From positions 1-35,787 of the forward strand of contig NZ_JADZDS010000126.1 in NCBI RefSeq assembly GCF_020850895.1: a stretch of 35,787 nt of DNA, in the 5' to 3' direction. The translations under genes were made by a program, and so were the position numbers. Under the pieces are notes generated by a model. It saw nothing but the letters and a program-made list of their open reading frames with translations, had not been told where the DNA came from and did not search any database. Of the stretch, positions 18,778-27,003 are shown one piece after another. Source of the DNA: Thermomonas sp. GTDB lineage: Bacteria; Pseudomonadota; Gammaproteobacteria; Xanthomonadales; Xanthomonadaceae. Numbering within the stretch: position 1 is the stretch's first letter; the number at the start of each line of letters is the position of its first letter.

Positions 18778-20417
18778 GCCGCGCCAGCGCCGCCGTGTTG
18801 TGCATGTTGCTGGCGCTGATGGCCTTGCCCGTGCAGGCGCAGACGCGGGCATGGCTGGACCGGACCGACATCAGTTACGGCGAATCGGTGGCGCTCACGA
18901 TCGAAACCGACCAGCCGGCGTCGGCGATCGATAGCTCGCCGCTGCGTGACGCGTTCGACATCGCCGGTCAGACGCAGCATAGCAGCGTCGAGTGGGTGAA
19001 TGGACGCAGTAGTCGGAAAACCTTGTTGGTCCTCGGGCTGCGGCCGAAGGCGCCGGGTGTGCTGACGATCCCGCCGCTGCGGGTCGGTGCGACCTGGACC
19101 GCGCCGCTGCGACTGATGGTGCGGCCGCCACAGGCTCAGCCTGCGAGCGCAAGTTCCGATGTGTTCGTCGAAACCTTGGTCGATGATCCCAGGCCCTTCG
19201 TGCAGCAATCGGTGGGCGTCACGGTTCGGTTGAACTACGCCATCCCCTTGCTGTCCGGGCAATTGGATCAAGACCCACCCGCACGTGCATCGATGCAGCA
19301 GGTGGGCGAGGATCAGCGTTCGATCCGTGCGCTGGGTGGCAGGCGCTACTACGTGATCGAGCGGCATTACTTGCTGATCCCGGAGTCCAGCGGTGCATTG
19401 CAACTGCCGGGTGCGCGCTTCAACGGCTTGCGTGGATCGGCAGGCCTGGATGCCCTGTTCGACGACAACCAGCACCCGGTCTCGGCCGCATCCGCACCGA
19501 TCCGGTTGCAGGTCAGGCCGATCCCGCCGGACGCGCCGCAGCCATGGTTGCCGCTGCGGTCGCTTGGCTTGCGCTACCTGCGGCTGCCGACCCATGCGCG
19601 GGTCGGTGAGGCCGCAACCGTCGAGATCGCATTGACCGCCGAGGGTGCCAGCGAAACCCAGTTGCCGGCGTTGCAATTGCCTTCGGTGTCGGGTGTCCGT
19701 GTCTTCGCCGAACCGCCGCAAGCGGACACCCAACTGACGGACGGCCATCTGCGCGCCAGCGTACGGCGCAGTTTTTCGTTGGTGCCGCAACAGGCAGGTG
19801 CACTCACCCTCCCTGGCCCCACCGTGACGTGGTGGGACGCGCTGGCCGGGGTGGCAAGGACGACGCAACTGCCCGCGCTGACGCTGGACGTTGCGCCCGG
19901 ATTCGGAGCGACCGGAGCGGCCACTCCCGGCACGGCGACGCCGGTGCCGTCATCGAGGCACGACCGTGAATCGACTGCCTCGGCACCAGCGGAGAAGCCC
20001 GGTACCTCGATCATGGCGTGGTGGTACGCAGGCGCCTTGGCACTGCTGGCACTGGTTGCATCGGCCACGCTGCTGTGGCGGAGGCGGATTGCCGCGGCTG
20101 CAAAGGCTGGATGCGCCGGAGCATCCGCACACACGGAATCCCTGGCCGATGCACTCGCAGGCGGGGATCTGGGCCGCATTGCCAGTGCACTCGCCCGACA
20201 GGCCGGTGCGGCGTCCGGCGATCTCGACCATGTGCTGGATCACCTGCGGGAACCCGCACAGCGCGATGCCGTCGCCCGCTTGCAGGCCGCGCGCTGGGGC
20301 GACGGTGATGCGCAAGTGGCATTGCGTGTGCTACGTGCGGCGTTTGCCGGAGGTGCGTTCTGGCGGCAACCGAAGGCCCGTATCGACGCGTTGCTGCCAC
20401 CGCTGTATCCGGAGTAG
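18774..20417 (+). CDS. batD: BatD-like protein
   Basis: A 547-residue exported, membrane-anchored protein that closes the Bat operon. The signal peptide ends near ALPVQAQ (residue 23). The ectodomain is beta-rich, with the family start RAWLDRTDISYGESVALTIE and repeated barrel-like segments (LLVLGLRPKAPGVLTIPPLR; SFSLVPQQAGALTLPGPTVTWW). One membrane helix lies near residue 420 (MAWWYAGALALLALVASATLLW, roughly), followed by an Arg-rich stop and a small cytoplasmic helical domain. It starts within ATGA of the previous stop. There is no clear terminator after it; the symporter gene begins 50 bases later. Confidence 0.93.
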   Translation: MSRASAAVLCMLLALMALPVQAQTRAWLDRTDISYGESVALTIETDQPASAIDSSPLRDAFDIAGQTQHSSVEWVNGRSSRKTLLVLGLRPKAPGVLTIPPLRVGATWTAPLRLMVRPPQAQPASASSDVFVETLVDDPRPFVQQSVGVTVRLNYAIPLLSGQLDQDPPARASMQQVGEDQRSIRALGGRRYYVIERHYLLIPESSGALQLPGARFNGLRGSAGLDALFDDNQHPVSAASAPIRLQVRPIPPDAPQPWLPLRSLGLRYLRLPTHARVGEAATVEIALTAEGASETQLPALQLPSVSGVRVFAEPPQADTQLTDGHLRASVRRSFSLVPQQAGALTLPGPTVTWWDALAGVARTTQLPALTLDVAPGFGATGAATPGTATPVPSSRHDRESTASAPAEKPGTSIMAWWYAGALALLALVASATLLWRRRIAAAAKAGCAGASAHTESLADALAGGDLGRIASALARQAGAASGDLDHVLDHLREPAQRDAVARLQAARWGDGDAQVALRVLRAAFAGGAFWRQPKARIDALLPPLYPE

Positions 20418-20467
20418 GCCTCGGCGTTTGCTAAGCTCATCGGCCTGGGCACCTGCTGGGCGGTTCG

Positions 20468-21787
20468 ATGGCCAACAACGGAAGCGGCAAGCTGAAACTG
20501 CACTGGAAGATGTTGATCGGCTTCCTGGCCGGACTGATGCTCGGCTTGCTGGCGCACTATGTCTCGGGTGCGGACGCGCCTTGGGTGCAGTGGCTGACCG
20601 AGTACGTCACCCAGCCGGCCGGCACGCTGTTCCTGCGCCTGATCTTCATGTTGGTGATTCCGCTGCTGTTCTCGGCGCTGATCATCGGCGTGGCCGAGAT
20701 GGGCGACGTGCGCTCGCTCGGCCGGATTGGGTGGAAAACCCTGGGCTACACCGTCGTCGCCTCCGGCATTGCCGTGGTGCTCGGCCTGCTGCTGGTCAAC
20801 TGGCTGCATCCGGGCGGTGGCGTCGATCCCGAAGTGGCCAAAACGATGCTCGCGCAAAGCGCCGAGCGCGCGCAGGCGATCGTGAGCGGTGCCGGCAGCC
20901 AGCCCAAGGGCCTGGATCTGCTGCTGGGTATCGTCCCCGACAATGTGGTGGCGGCGGCGGCCAACAACACCATCCTCGCGGTGATGTTCTTCGCGTTGAT
21001 GCTCGGCATCGGGCTGGTGTTGGTGCGCACCGAGGCGACGGCGGCCTTGCAGCGCGGGATCCAGGGCTTGTTCGAAGTGTCGATGAAACTGATCGAACTG
21101 GTCATCTCGCTGGCGCCGTACGCGGTGTTCTGCTTCATGTTCAACCTCGCCGCGCTGTTCGGTTGGGACCTGCTGCGTTCGCTCGGGGCTTACGTTGGGG
21201 TTGTGGTGCTGGCGCTGGCGATCCATCTGGTCGTGGTCTATTCGCTGATGCTGCGCTTCCTTGGTGGTTGGTCGCCGGTAACGTTTTTCCGTGGCGTCCA
21301 AGAGGCGATGGTCATGGCGTTCTCCACCGCCTCCAGCAACGCCACCTTGCCAGTGTCACTGCAGGTGGCCGAGGAGCAGCTCAAATTGCCTCGACGGGTT
21401 TCGCGTTTCGTGCTCACCGTCGGCGCCACCGCTAACCAGAACGGCACCGCGCTGTTCGAAGGTGTGACCGTGCTGTTCCTCGCCCAGTTCTTCGGGGTCC
21501 CACTCACGCTGGAGCATCAAATCACGGTGATGTTCGTGTGCATCCTCGGCGGCATCGGCACCGCCGGCGTCCCGGCCGGCTCGCTGCCGGTGATCGCGCT
21601 GATCTGCGGCATGGTCGGGGTGCCGCCGGAAGGCATCGGCTTGATCCTCGGCGTCGACCGATTCCTCGACATGTGCCGCACCACCCTCAACGTCACCGGT
21701 GATTTGATGCTGGCGGCGGTGGTGTCGAAGGGTGAGTCCAGCGATGCCGAAGCCGTGGAAACGAGTGCGGATGGTGTGGCGCCGTAG
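20468..21787 (+). CDS. Dicarboxylate/amino acid:cation symporter (DAACS family)
   Basis: A 439-residue inner-membrane carrier of the GltP/DctA/SLC1 family, taking up glutamate, aspartate or C4-dicarboxylates with protons or sodium. Family hallmarks are present: MVIPLLFSALIIGVAEMGD, the serine-rich re-entrant loop AFSTASSNATLPVSL, the NQNGTALFEGV motif (a variant of NMDGT), the second re-entrant loop GGIGTAGVPAGSLPVIAL, and VDRFLDMCRTTLNVTGDL with the substrate-binding Asp, Arg/Thr and Asn. About eight transmembrane segments are expected. The Met-to-Gln change in NQNGT departs from the commonest sequence at a cation site. There is no good ribosome-binding site before ATG 20468. Substrate is not decided by sequence alone. 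Confidence 0.94.
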   Translation: MANNGSGKLKLHWKMLIGFLAGLMLGLLAHYVSGADAPWVQWLTEYVTQPAGTLFLRLIFMLVIPLLFSALIIGVAEMGDVRSLGRIGWKTLGYTVVASGIAVVLGLLLVNWLHPGGGVDPEVAKTMLAQSAERAQAIVSGAGSQPKGLDLLLGIVPDNVVAAAANNTILAVMFFALMLGIGLVLVRTEATAALQRGIQGLFEVSMKLIELVISLAPYAVFCFMFNLAALFGWDLLRSLGAYVGVVVLALAIHLVVVYSLMLRFLGGWSPVTFFRGVQEAMVMAFSTASSNATLPVSLQVAEEQLKLPRRVSRFVLTVGATANQNGTALFEGVTVLFLAQFFGVPLTLEHQITVMFVCILGGIGTAGVPAGSLPVIALICGMVGVPPEGIGLILGVDRFLDMCRTTLNVTGDLMLAAVVSKGESSDAEAVETSADGVAP

Positions 21788-21797
21788 TGCAAGTTTT

Positions 21798-21844
21798 CGA
21801 AATTTCGGACAAGCCGTATCTTGTCTGCAGACCATGCGCATGGT
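21798..21844. promoter_or_regulatory. Cluster of perfect palindromes in the symporter-tkt gap
   Basis: Within 47 bases lie CGAAATTTCG (21798-21807), GTCTGCAGAC (21823-21832) and the 14-base ACCATGCGCATGGT (21831-21844). A hairpin with arms CGGACAAG and CTTGTCTG (21806-21827, one G-T pair) overlaps them. No T tract follows. The rest of the 233-base gap holds no gene; GACAAT at 21987-21992 is a possible tkt -10 without a good -35. Confidence 0.45.
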
Positions 21845-22020
21845 GGTGAATGGTCGTTTCGAAATGGCGGCTCACGCTGCACGCGTGACATGAGCCAGTT
21901 TGGTGAGAACGGATCAGTCACTTTTTGCGTAGGGTTCAGAGGGTTCGGCATGCCCACGCGGGGCGACAACAGCCCGTGCGGGGTGGGACAATACGCATTC
22001 CCTCCGCTGCACCTCACGCC

Positions 22021-24006
22021 ATGACTGCGCCCAGCCGCCGCGATCTCGCCAACGCCATCCGTTTCCTCGCCATCGATGCGGTGCAGGCCGCCAATTCCGG
22101 GCATCCGGGCATGCCGATGGGCATGGCCGACATCGCCGAGGTGCTGTGGAACGATTACCTCGACTGCAATCCGGCCAATCCGCACTGGGCGGATCGTGAT
22201 CGTTTCGTGCTCAGCAACGGGCACGGTTCGATGCTGCAGTACGCGCTGCTGCACCTGACCGGCTATGACCTGCCGATCGAACAACTGAAGGCGTTCCGCC
22301 AGCTCGGCAGCAAGACCGCGGGCCATCCGGAAAACCACGTCTGTCCGGGGGTGGAAACGACGACGGGGCCGCTGGGGCAGGGCATTGCCAATGCGGTCGG
22401 CTTCGCGCTGGCAGAAAAGCTGCTGGCGCGGCACTTCAATCGCGACGGCCACGCCATCGTCGATCACCGCACCTGGGTATTCCTTGGTGACGGCTGCCTG
22501 ATGGAAGGCATCTCGCACGAGGCGGCATCGCTGGCCGGCACGCTGGGCCTGCACAAGCTGATTGCGTTCTGGGACGACAACCACATCAGCATCGACGGCG
22601 ATACCGACGGCTGGTTCACCGATGACACGCCCAAGCGCTTCGAAGCCTACGGCTGGCATGTGATTCGTGGCGTCGACGGGCACGATCCGGTGGAGATCAA
22701 GGCCGCGATCGAGACCGCGTTGAAGGCATCCGACAAGCCCGTCCTGATCTGCTGCCGCACCACGATTGGTTATGGCTCCCCGGGCAAGGCGGGCAAGGAA
22801 TCCAGCCACGGCGCGCCACTGGGCAAGGACGAGGTGGCCGCCACCCGCACCGCACTGCACTGGCCGCATGCGCCGTTCGAGATTCCGCAGGCCGTCTACG
22901 CCGGCTGGCGCGGGCGCGATCGCGCCGGGCTGGAAGCGCAGTGGAACGCGCGCTTCGCGGCCTACCGCGCGGCCTATCCGGAACTGGCCGCGGAGTTCAC
23001 CCGCCGCATGGACGGTGCGCTGCCGCAGGGCTTTGCCGAAGCCGCCGATGCCTACATCGCCAAGTTGCAGGCGGATGGCCCGAACATCGCCAGTCGCAAG
23101 GCCTCGCAGATGGCGATCGAAGCATTCGCCCCGCTGTTGCCGGAGTTGATTGGCGCCTCGGCGGACTTGGCGCATTCCAATCTGACCCTGTGGAAGGCCA
23201 GCAAGCCGGTGACGTCGGGCGATCCGGATGCCAACTACATCCACTCCGGCGTGCGCGAATTCGGCATGACCGCGATCAGCAACGGGCTGGCCCTGCACGG
23301 TGGTTTCCTGCCGTTCGACGCCACCTTCCTAGTGTTCTCCGACTACGCCCGCAACGCGGTGCGCATGAGCGCGCTGATGGGTGCGCAGGCCATCCACGTC
23401 TACACCCACGACTCGATCGGCCTCGGCGAGGACGGTCCGACCCACCAGCCCATCGAGCACATGGCCTCGTTGCGCTACATCCCGAACAACGATCTCTGGC
23501 GTCCCTGCGATGCGGTGGAATCGGCGGTGGCATGGAAGGCCGCGATCCTGCGCAAGGATGGCCCGGCTTGCCTGGTGTTCAGCCGCCAGACCCTGCCGCA
23601 CCAGCCGCGCAGCGATGCCCAGGTGGCCGACATCGCGCGTGGTGGCTATGTGCTGAAGGACAGCGTCGGTGCGCCCGAAGTCACCCTGATCGCCACCGGC
23701 AGCGAAGTGGGGCTTGCGATGCAGGCTGCGGCGCAACTGGGTGAGGGCGTGCGGGTGGTGTCGATGCCCTCGACCGAGGTGTTCGATCGCCAGGACGCCA
23801 GCTATCGTGAAGCCGTTTTGCCGCGTGCCTGCCGCAAGCGCGTGGCGATCGAAGCCGGCGTCACGGGATTCTGGCGCAAGTACGTTGGTCTGGATGGCGC
23901 CGTGATCGGCATCGACAGCTTCGGCGCCAGCGCGCCGGCGGAAGCGCTGTTCCCGCATTTCGGGATCACGGTCGAGGCAGTGATTGAAGCGGTTCGTTCG
24001 CTATGA
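22021..24006 (+). CDS. tkt: Transketolase
   Basis: A 661-residue thiamine-diphosphate enzyme of the pentose phosphate pathway, moving two-carbon units between sugar phosphates. The N-terminal domain has [33 protein letters not shown] and [14 protein letters not shown]. The thiamine-diphosphate motif is [18 protein letters not shown] (GDG...), ending near [11 protein letters not shown]. The middle domain has [36 protein letters not shown] and FSRQTLP. Length is normal. ATG 22021 is chosen by homologue length; the frame runs back to 21925 without support. No Shine-Dalgarno sequence is visible. In relatives tkt stands beside gap, pgk, pyk and fba. Confidence 0.97.
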   Translation: MTAPSRRDLANAIRFLAIDAVQAANSGHPGMPMGMADIAEVLWNDYLDCNPANPHWADRDRFVLSNGHGSMLQYALLHLTGYDLPIEQLKAFRQLGSKTAGHPENHVCPGVETTTGPLGQGIANAVGFALAEKLLARHFNRDGHAIVDHRTWVFLGDGCLMEGISHEAASLAGTLGLHKLIAFWDDNHISIDGDTDGWFTDDTPKRFEAYGWHVIRGVDGHDPVEIKAAIETALKASDKPVLICCRTTIGYGSPGKAGKESSHGAPLGKDEVAATRTALHWPHAPFEIPQAVYAGWRGRDRAGLEAQWNARFAAYRAAYPELAAEFTRRMDGALPQGFAEAADAYIAKLQADGPNIASRKASQMAIEAFAPLLPELIGASADLAHSNLTLWKASKPVTSGDPDANYIHSGVREFGMTAISNGLALHGGFLPFDATFLVFSDYARNAVRMSALMGAQAIHVYTHDSIGLGEDGPTHQPIEHMASLRYIPNNDLWRPCDAVESAVAWKAAILRKDGPACLVFSRQTLPHQPRSDAQVADIARGGYVLKDSVGAPEVTLIATGSEVGLAMQAAAQLGEGVRVVSMPSTEVFDRQDASYREAVLPRACRKRVAIEAGVTGFWRKYVGLDGAVIGIDSFGASAPAEALFPHFGITVEAVIEAVRSL

Positions 24007-24020
24007 TGAGAATCATCCGC
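24002..24020 (+). promoter_or_regulatory. Possible Fur-box-like sequence
   Basis: The 19 bases that overlap the tkt stop match the classical Fur 19-mer at 13 positions by my count, with core GATGAGAATCAT. It is 180 bases before the copper chaperone gene. The match is moderate and the position unusual. Confidence 0.25.
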
Positions 24021-24202
24021 GAACGTTGTTGCGGTCGCGGGGTGCGGTCCGATGAGGTCAGCAGGCTGACCAATCGCCGCCACGTGGCGCGCCGAACCTG
24101 CGCAATCATGCCGGTATCGGGGGTGCGATCCTGCAGCCGAGTGCGCCGCGTTCGCTGACGGTTGGGCTGCGTTGGATGTTGGGTTGTGACGAGGAATGCC
24201 TG

Positions 24203-24667
24203 ATGCGAACGATTCGAACGTTGCTCGTGCTCTTGCTGCTGTCGATGGCGTGCGCCGTGCTTGCAGCGCCACGCGATGGCCTGCGCATCGAACAGGCGTG
24301 GGCGCGTGCTACCCCGGCGGTGGCTCCGGTGGCGGCCGGCTATCTCGTCGTGATCAACGACGGCGACACGCCCGATCGCCTGCTGCGCATCGACAGCACC
24401 ATCGCGCAGCGGGTCGAGATGCATCAAACCCGCGATGAGGGTGGGGTGATGCGGATGCGCCCGATCGAAGGCGGCGCCGTCGTTCCCGCACGCGGGCGGT
24501 TGGTGTTTGCTCCCGGTGGCAACCACCTGATGCTGATCGGTCCGGCGCATCCGCTGGTCGCCGGTGAAACCTTCGAAGCGACGCTGGTGTTCGCGCATGC
24601 GGGATCACGCAAGGTGCGCTTCGAGGTGCGCGGCATGGATGGCGACGCACCCATGCACATGCATTGA
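24203..24667 (+). CDS. Periplasmic copper chaperone PCuAC family
   Basis: A 154-residue exported protein (PCuAC, DUF461). Such proteins carry Cu(I) in the periplasm, in some bacteria to the CuA site of cytochrome oxidase. The signal peptide ends near CAVLAA (residue 23). The mature part starts with the family's RIEQAWARATP. Copper ligands are the HMx(10)Mx(21)HxM-type set: MHQTRDEGGVMRM and NHLMLIG. The C-terminus MHMH adds further likely copper ligands. ATG 24203 is preceded by GAGGAA (24191-24196); the frame extends nine codons upstream to a start without this. It is 196 bases after tkt; GGTCAGC-AG-GCTGACC (24056-24071) and GCCACGTGGC (24079-24088) are dyads in that gap. Confidence 0.9.
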   Translation: MRTIRTLLVLLLLSMACAVLAAPRDGLRIEQAWARATPAVAPVAAGYLVVINDGDTPDRLLRIDSTIAQRVEMHQTRDEGGVMRMRPIEGGAVVPARGRLVFAPGGNHLMLIGPAHPLVAGETFEATLVFAHAGSRKVRFEVRGMDGDAPMHMH

Positions 24668-24699
24668 CTGCCGTGGCTTCGGGTGTGCACTGTCGTTTC

Positions 24700-24799
24700 A
24701 GGCCGAGCCGGATACCCTTGGTCGCGAATGTCCTCCGACATCGGCTTGTGGCCGATGTCTCCCCCTGTATTTCGCGACCAAGGGTATCTGGCTCGGCCT
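24700..24799 (+). repeat. Composite nested hairpin, unit 1
   Basis: Outer arms 24700-24728 and 24771-24799 pair over 29 positions with a single G-T wobble (24710 with 24789) and no other mismatch. Inside lies a perfect 9-bp hairpin, GACATCGGC (24737-24745) and GCCGATGTC (24751-24759), with loop TTGTG. The unpaired joints are TGTCCTCC on the left and TCCCCCTGTAT on the right. A hairpin this long is rare by chance. It could fold as DNA cruciform or as RNA. Confidence 0.95.
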
Positions 24800-24866
24800 T
24801 CCGAAGCTTCCAGGTGTCTCAGGTTCAAGCAGGCGCCTGAAACTTCCTGATTCCCTGTACAACGCA

Positions 24867-24972
24867 GCCCGGTGTGGCCCGCAGGCCTTCGGAGCAAACT
24901 AACGGAGGAGGCATTCGCCACCAGCGAATGCCGGGGGACATTTGCGCCGAAGGCCTGCGGGTCACACCGGGC
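24867..24972 (-). repeat. Composite nested hairpin, unit 2, opposite orientation
   Basis: Outer arms 24867-24898 and 24941-24972 pair over 32 positions with one G-T wobble (24877 with 24962) and one mismatch (24893 with 24946). The inner hairpin is GGCATTCGC (24910-24918) and GCGAATGCC (24924-24932) with a 5-base loop. Read on the minus strand the joints are TGTCCCCC and TCCTCCGTTAG and the loop TGGTG, matching unit 1 in place and length (8, 5 and 11 bases). Units 1 and 2 are thus head to head, 67 bases apart. Confidence 0.95.
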
Positions 24973-25052
24973 GTCCGACGCTTGCGGACGGCAGGTCCAG
25001 TGGCGGTCAGTCATTCCGGAAACAGGACCCGGACCGGAACTCCCCAGCACGC

Positions 25053-25103
25053 TTGACAAGTCAAATTACACATGTAATCTGAGGAAAAGATTACGGGTGT
25101 AAA
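25053..25103 (+). promoter_or_regulatory. blaI promoter with two BlaI/MecI-type operator boxes
   Basis: TTGACA (25053-25058) and TAATCT (25075-25080) are spaced by 16 bases. Box 1, ATTACA-CA-TGTAAT (25065-25078), is a perfect dyad and contains TACAnnTGTA, the core of BlaI/MecI operators; it covers the spacer and -10. Box 2 (25090-25103) has TACGGGTGTA, one base off the core, and covers the leader up to 3 bases before the start codon. The centres are 25 bases apart. TTGAC-AA-GTCAA (25053-25064) forms a further dyad over the -35. Confidence 0.75.
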
Positions 25104-25105
25104 CA

Positions 25106-25477
25106 ATGCAGATCAGCGAAGCCGAATCAGTGGTGATGGACGTGCTCTGGCAGCGCCATCCGCTGGGCGCGGACGAGGTGGTCAGTGCGCTGGCCAATGC
25201 GCAGGATTGGCAGGAAGCTACGATCAAGACGCTGCTCAACCGCCTGCTCAACAAGGGCGCGATCAGTGCACAGAAGGACGGGCGACGGTTTCTCTACAGC
25301 CCGGAGCTCAAGCGCGAGGACTGGGTGCAGGCTGAAAGCCGGGGCCTGCTTGACCGCCTGTTCGATGGCCGCGTCGCGCCACTGGTCGCGCATTTTTCCG
25401 AACAGCGAAAGCTCAGCCGCAAGGACATCGCCGAGTTGCGCAAACTGATCGAGGAGATCGACGATGGACAGCCGTGA
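25106..25477 (+). CDS. blaI: BlaI/MecI/CopY-family transcriptional repressor
   Basis: A 123-residue winged-helix repressor. The N-terminal DNA-binding domain reads ISEAESVVMDVLWQRHPLGA with the recognition region ATIKTLLNRLLNKGAISAQK and the wing DGRRFLYSPEL. The C-terminal half is the helical dimerisation part (GLLDRLFDGRVAPLVAHFSE), where the partner protease cleaves in the staphylococcal system. It begins 3 bases after a BlaI-like box, so autoregulation is likely. The metallopeptidase gene overlaps its end by 14 bases. CopY-type cysteines are absent, so a copper sensor is unlikely despite the copper chaperone upstream. The symbol marks the family, not proven beta-lactam response. Confidence 0.92.
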   Translation: MQISEAESVVMDVLWQRHPLGADEVVSALANAQDWQEATIKTLLNRLLNKGAISAQKDGRRFLYSPELKREDWVQAESRGLLDRLFDGRVAPLVAHFSEQRKLSRKDIAELRKLIEEIDDGQP

Positions 25478-26999
25478 AGCCTGGGCCTGGTTGATCGAAG
25501 CCTGCACTGCCAGCAGTTTCGCGATACTGCTGGCGCTCGCCTTGCGCCTGCCCCTGCGTCGGACCTTCGGCGCCGGAGTGGCATACGGCGTCTGGCTGCT
25601 GGTGCCGGCGGCGTTGTTGGCGACATTGTTGCCGGCGCGGGCGGTGTACCTGCCTGCCGCTATCATCGCCGCGCCTCTCTCCGCTTGGGCAGCGACGCCA
25701 ATGCCAATGCCGATGGCGACGGACTGGACGTCGCTTTGGCTGGCCGTGTGGGCCGCTGGTGGCTTGGGCATGGGGCTGTGGCTATGGCGGCACCAGCTGC
25801 GCTTCGAGCAGGCGCTGGGCAAGCTTGAGGTGTTGGATGCGGGCAACAGCGTGGTGCGCGCGGAAAGCTGTGCGGGCCTGCCGGCACTGGTCGGCGTACT
25901 GCGCCCGCAGATCGTGCTGCCCGCCGATCACTCCAGTCGTTATGACAGCCAACAGCAGGCGCTGCTGCTGGCCCATGAGCAATGCCATCGGCAGGCAGGC
26001 GATGCGTGGGTCAATGCGTTGGTGGCGTTGCTGCGGGCCATGTTCTGGTGCAATCCGCTGGTGCATGTCGCCGCCGCGCGACTGCGCCACGACCAGGAAC
26101 TCGCCTGCGATGCGCGGGTCCTCGCGACCCATCCCGATGCCCGTCGTCGTTACGCCGACACGATGCTCGATGCCGCCCTGTCGCTGCAGCCCATCCCCAT
26201 GGGCTGTCACTGGGGCATGACCCACCCACTGAAGGAGAGAATCATGTTGTTGAATCGAGAACGTCCTGCACGCGGAAAGCGGATTGTGGGAATGGCCGTG
26301 TTGGGTATCGTCGCCGGTGCGACCGCGCTGGGTGTGTGGGCGGCGCAACCGCCGCGCGTCGAGTCGGTGACGGAGCCAGGCCAAGCCGAATCCACCACGC
26401 CTGGGCAGGTTGAATCCGCACAGGCGCGGCAGGCGCGCGAGCAGGCTCAACAGGCACGTGTGCAGGCGCAACAAGATCGTTTCCAAGCACAAACGGACCG
26501 CATCCAGTCACAACAGGATCGGGCACGAGCACAAGCGGACCGCGATCTGGCGCAACAGGCCAGGCTGGCGCAGCCGGGACCGCAGGGATATCCGCCTCCT
26601 CCGCCTCCACCGCCGCCTGCACCGGGTGCGCTGGTGGCACCGCCTCCGCCTCCACCGCGTGTCCGTTCGGCAGGTGAATCACCGGCGACGGCGATCCATC
26701 CACTGGCAGATCCAGTCTATCCTCGCGATGCCCTGAAAGCAGGTGTAGAAGGCATGGTCGTGATGGTGGTGGACGTGGGCGCAGATGGTCGTGTGACGAA
26801 TGCCGTGGTGGATCGGTCCAGCGGTGACAGCCGTCTCGATGCCTCGGCGCTGGCGGCAGTGCGCGGGTGGATGTTCCGTCCCGAGATGAGCGCCGGCAAG
26901 CCGGTGGCGAGCCGGGTTCGCGTACCGATCCAATTTGCAGCGCACGATCCTGAGGCAACACCGCCGGCACCGGCACGGCCGGCGGCGAACGGAGGCTGA
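25464..26999 (+). CDS. M56 (BlaR1-like) metallopeptidase fused to a TonB C-terminal domain
   Basis: A 511-residue inner-membrane protein. Three to four membrane helices lie in the first 108 residues. The zinc-peptidase motif HEQCH (HExxH) is at 171-175, with a downstream Glu in RHDQELACDA as third ligand. One more membrane helix follows (about 273-292). The outer part is not the penicillin-binding sensor of BlaR1. It is a Gln/Arg/Ala-rich coil (about 308-365), a Pro tract (PPPPPPPPP) and a TonB C-terminal domain (about 415-495; YPRDALKAGVEGMVVMVVDV). GAGGAG at 25451-25456 precedes the ATG. The gene overlaps blaI by 14 bases. Such M56-TonB fusions are known in Gram-negatives; the signal sensed is not. 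Confidence 0.92.
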   Translation: MDSREAWAWLIEACTASSFAILLALALRLPLRRTFGAGVAYGVWLLVPAALLATLLPARAVYLPAAIIAAPLSAWAATPMPMPMATDWTSLWLAVWAAGGLGMGLWLWRHQLRFEQALGKLEVLDAGNSVVRAESCAGLPALVGVLRPQIVLPADHSSRYDSQQQALLLAHEQCHRQAGDAWVNALVALLRAMFWCNPLVHVAAARLRHDQELACDARVLATHPDARRRYADTMLDAALSLQPIPMGCHWGMTHPLKERIMLLNRERPARGKRIVGMAVLGIVAGATALGVWAAQPPRVESVTEPGQAESTTPGQVESAQARQAREQAQQARVQAQQDRFQAQTDRIQSQQDRARAQADRDLAQQARLAQPGPQGYPPPPPPPPPAPGALVAPPPPPPRVRSAGESPATAIHPLADPVYPRDALKAGVEGMVVMVVDVGADGRVTNAVVDRSSGDSRLDASALAAVRGWMFRPEMSAGKPVASRVRVPIQFAAHDPEATPPAPARPAANGG

Positions 27000-27003
27000 G
27001 GCC

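Larger units (their letters stand above)
24668..25105. other. 438-base intergenic region with paired nested hairpins and the blaI promoter
   Basis: No real gene is seen. Open frames across it on both strands run through the hairpin arms and have no ribosome-binding sites. It holds two composite inverted repeats (24700-24799 and 24867-24972), a short hairpin (CGTCCG 24972-24977 with CGGACG 24985-24990), TTCCGG/CCGGAA arms close to 25015-25040, and the blaI promoter-operator (25053-25103). Confidence 0.7.

Noticed and set aside
17386..18852. 488-codon minus-strand frame with long Leu/Ile/Val-rich runs
   Set aside because: The hydrophobic runs are the reverse reading of the Gln/Asn repeat in the BatB/BatC gene; the plus-strand gene has overlaps and domains on both sides.
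24700..24972. Simple Rho-independent terminators
   Set aside because: No T tract follows either unit on either strand, and the nested design with conserved joints exceeds what a terminator needs.
24424..25059. Long open frame on the minus strand across the copper chaperone end and the nested hairpins (211 codons)
   Set aside because: It reads through both hairpin arms and antisense to the chaperone, has no ribosome-binding site and no recognisable family; such frames come from the GC-rich repeats.
25106..25477. CopY copper repressor linked to the copper chaperone
   Set aside because: The C-terminal Cys-x-Cys metal motifs of CopY are absent, and 438 bases of structured DNA separate the two genes.
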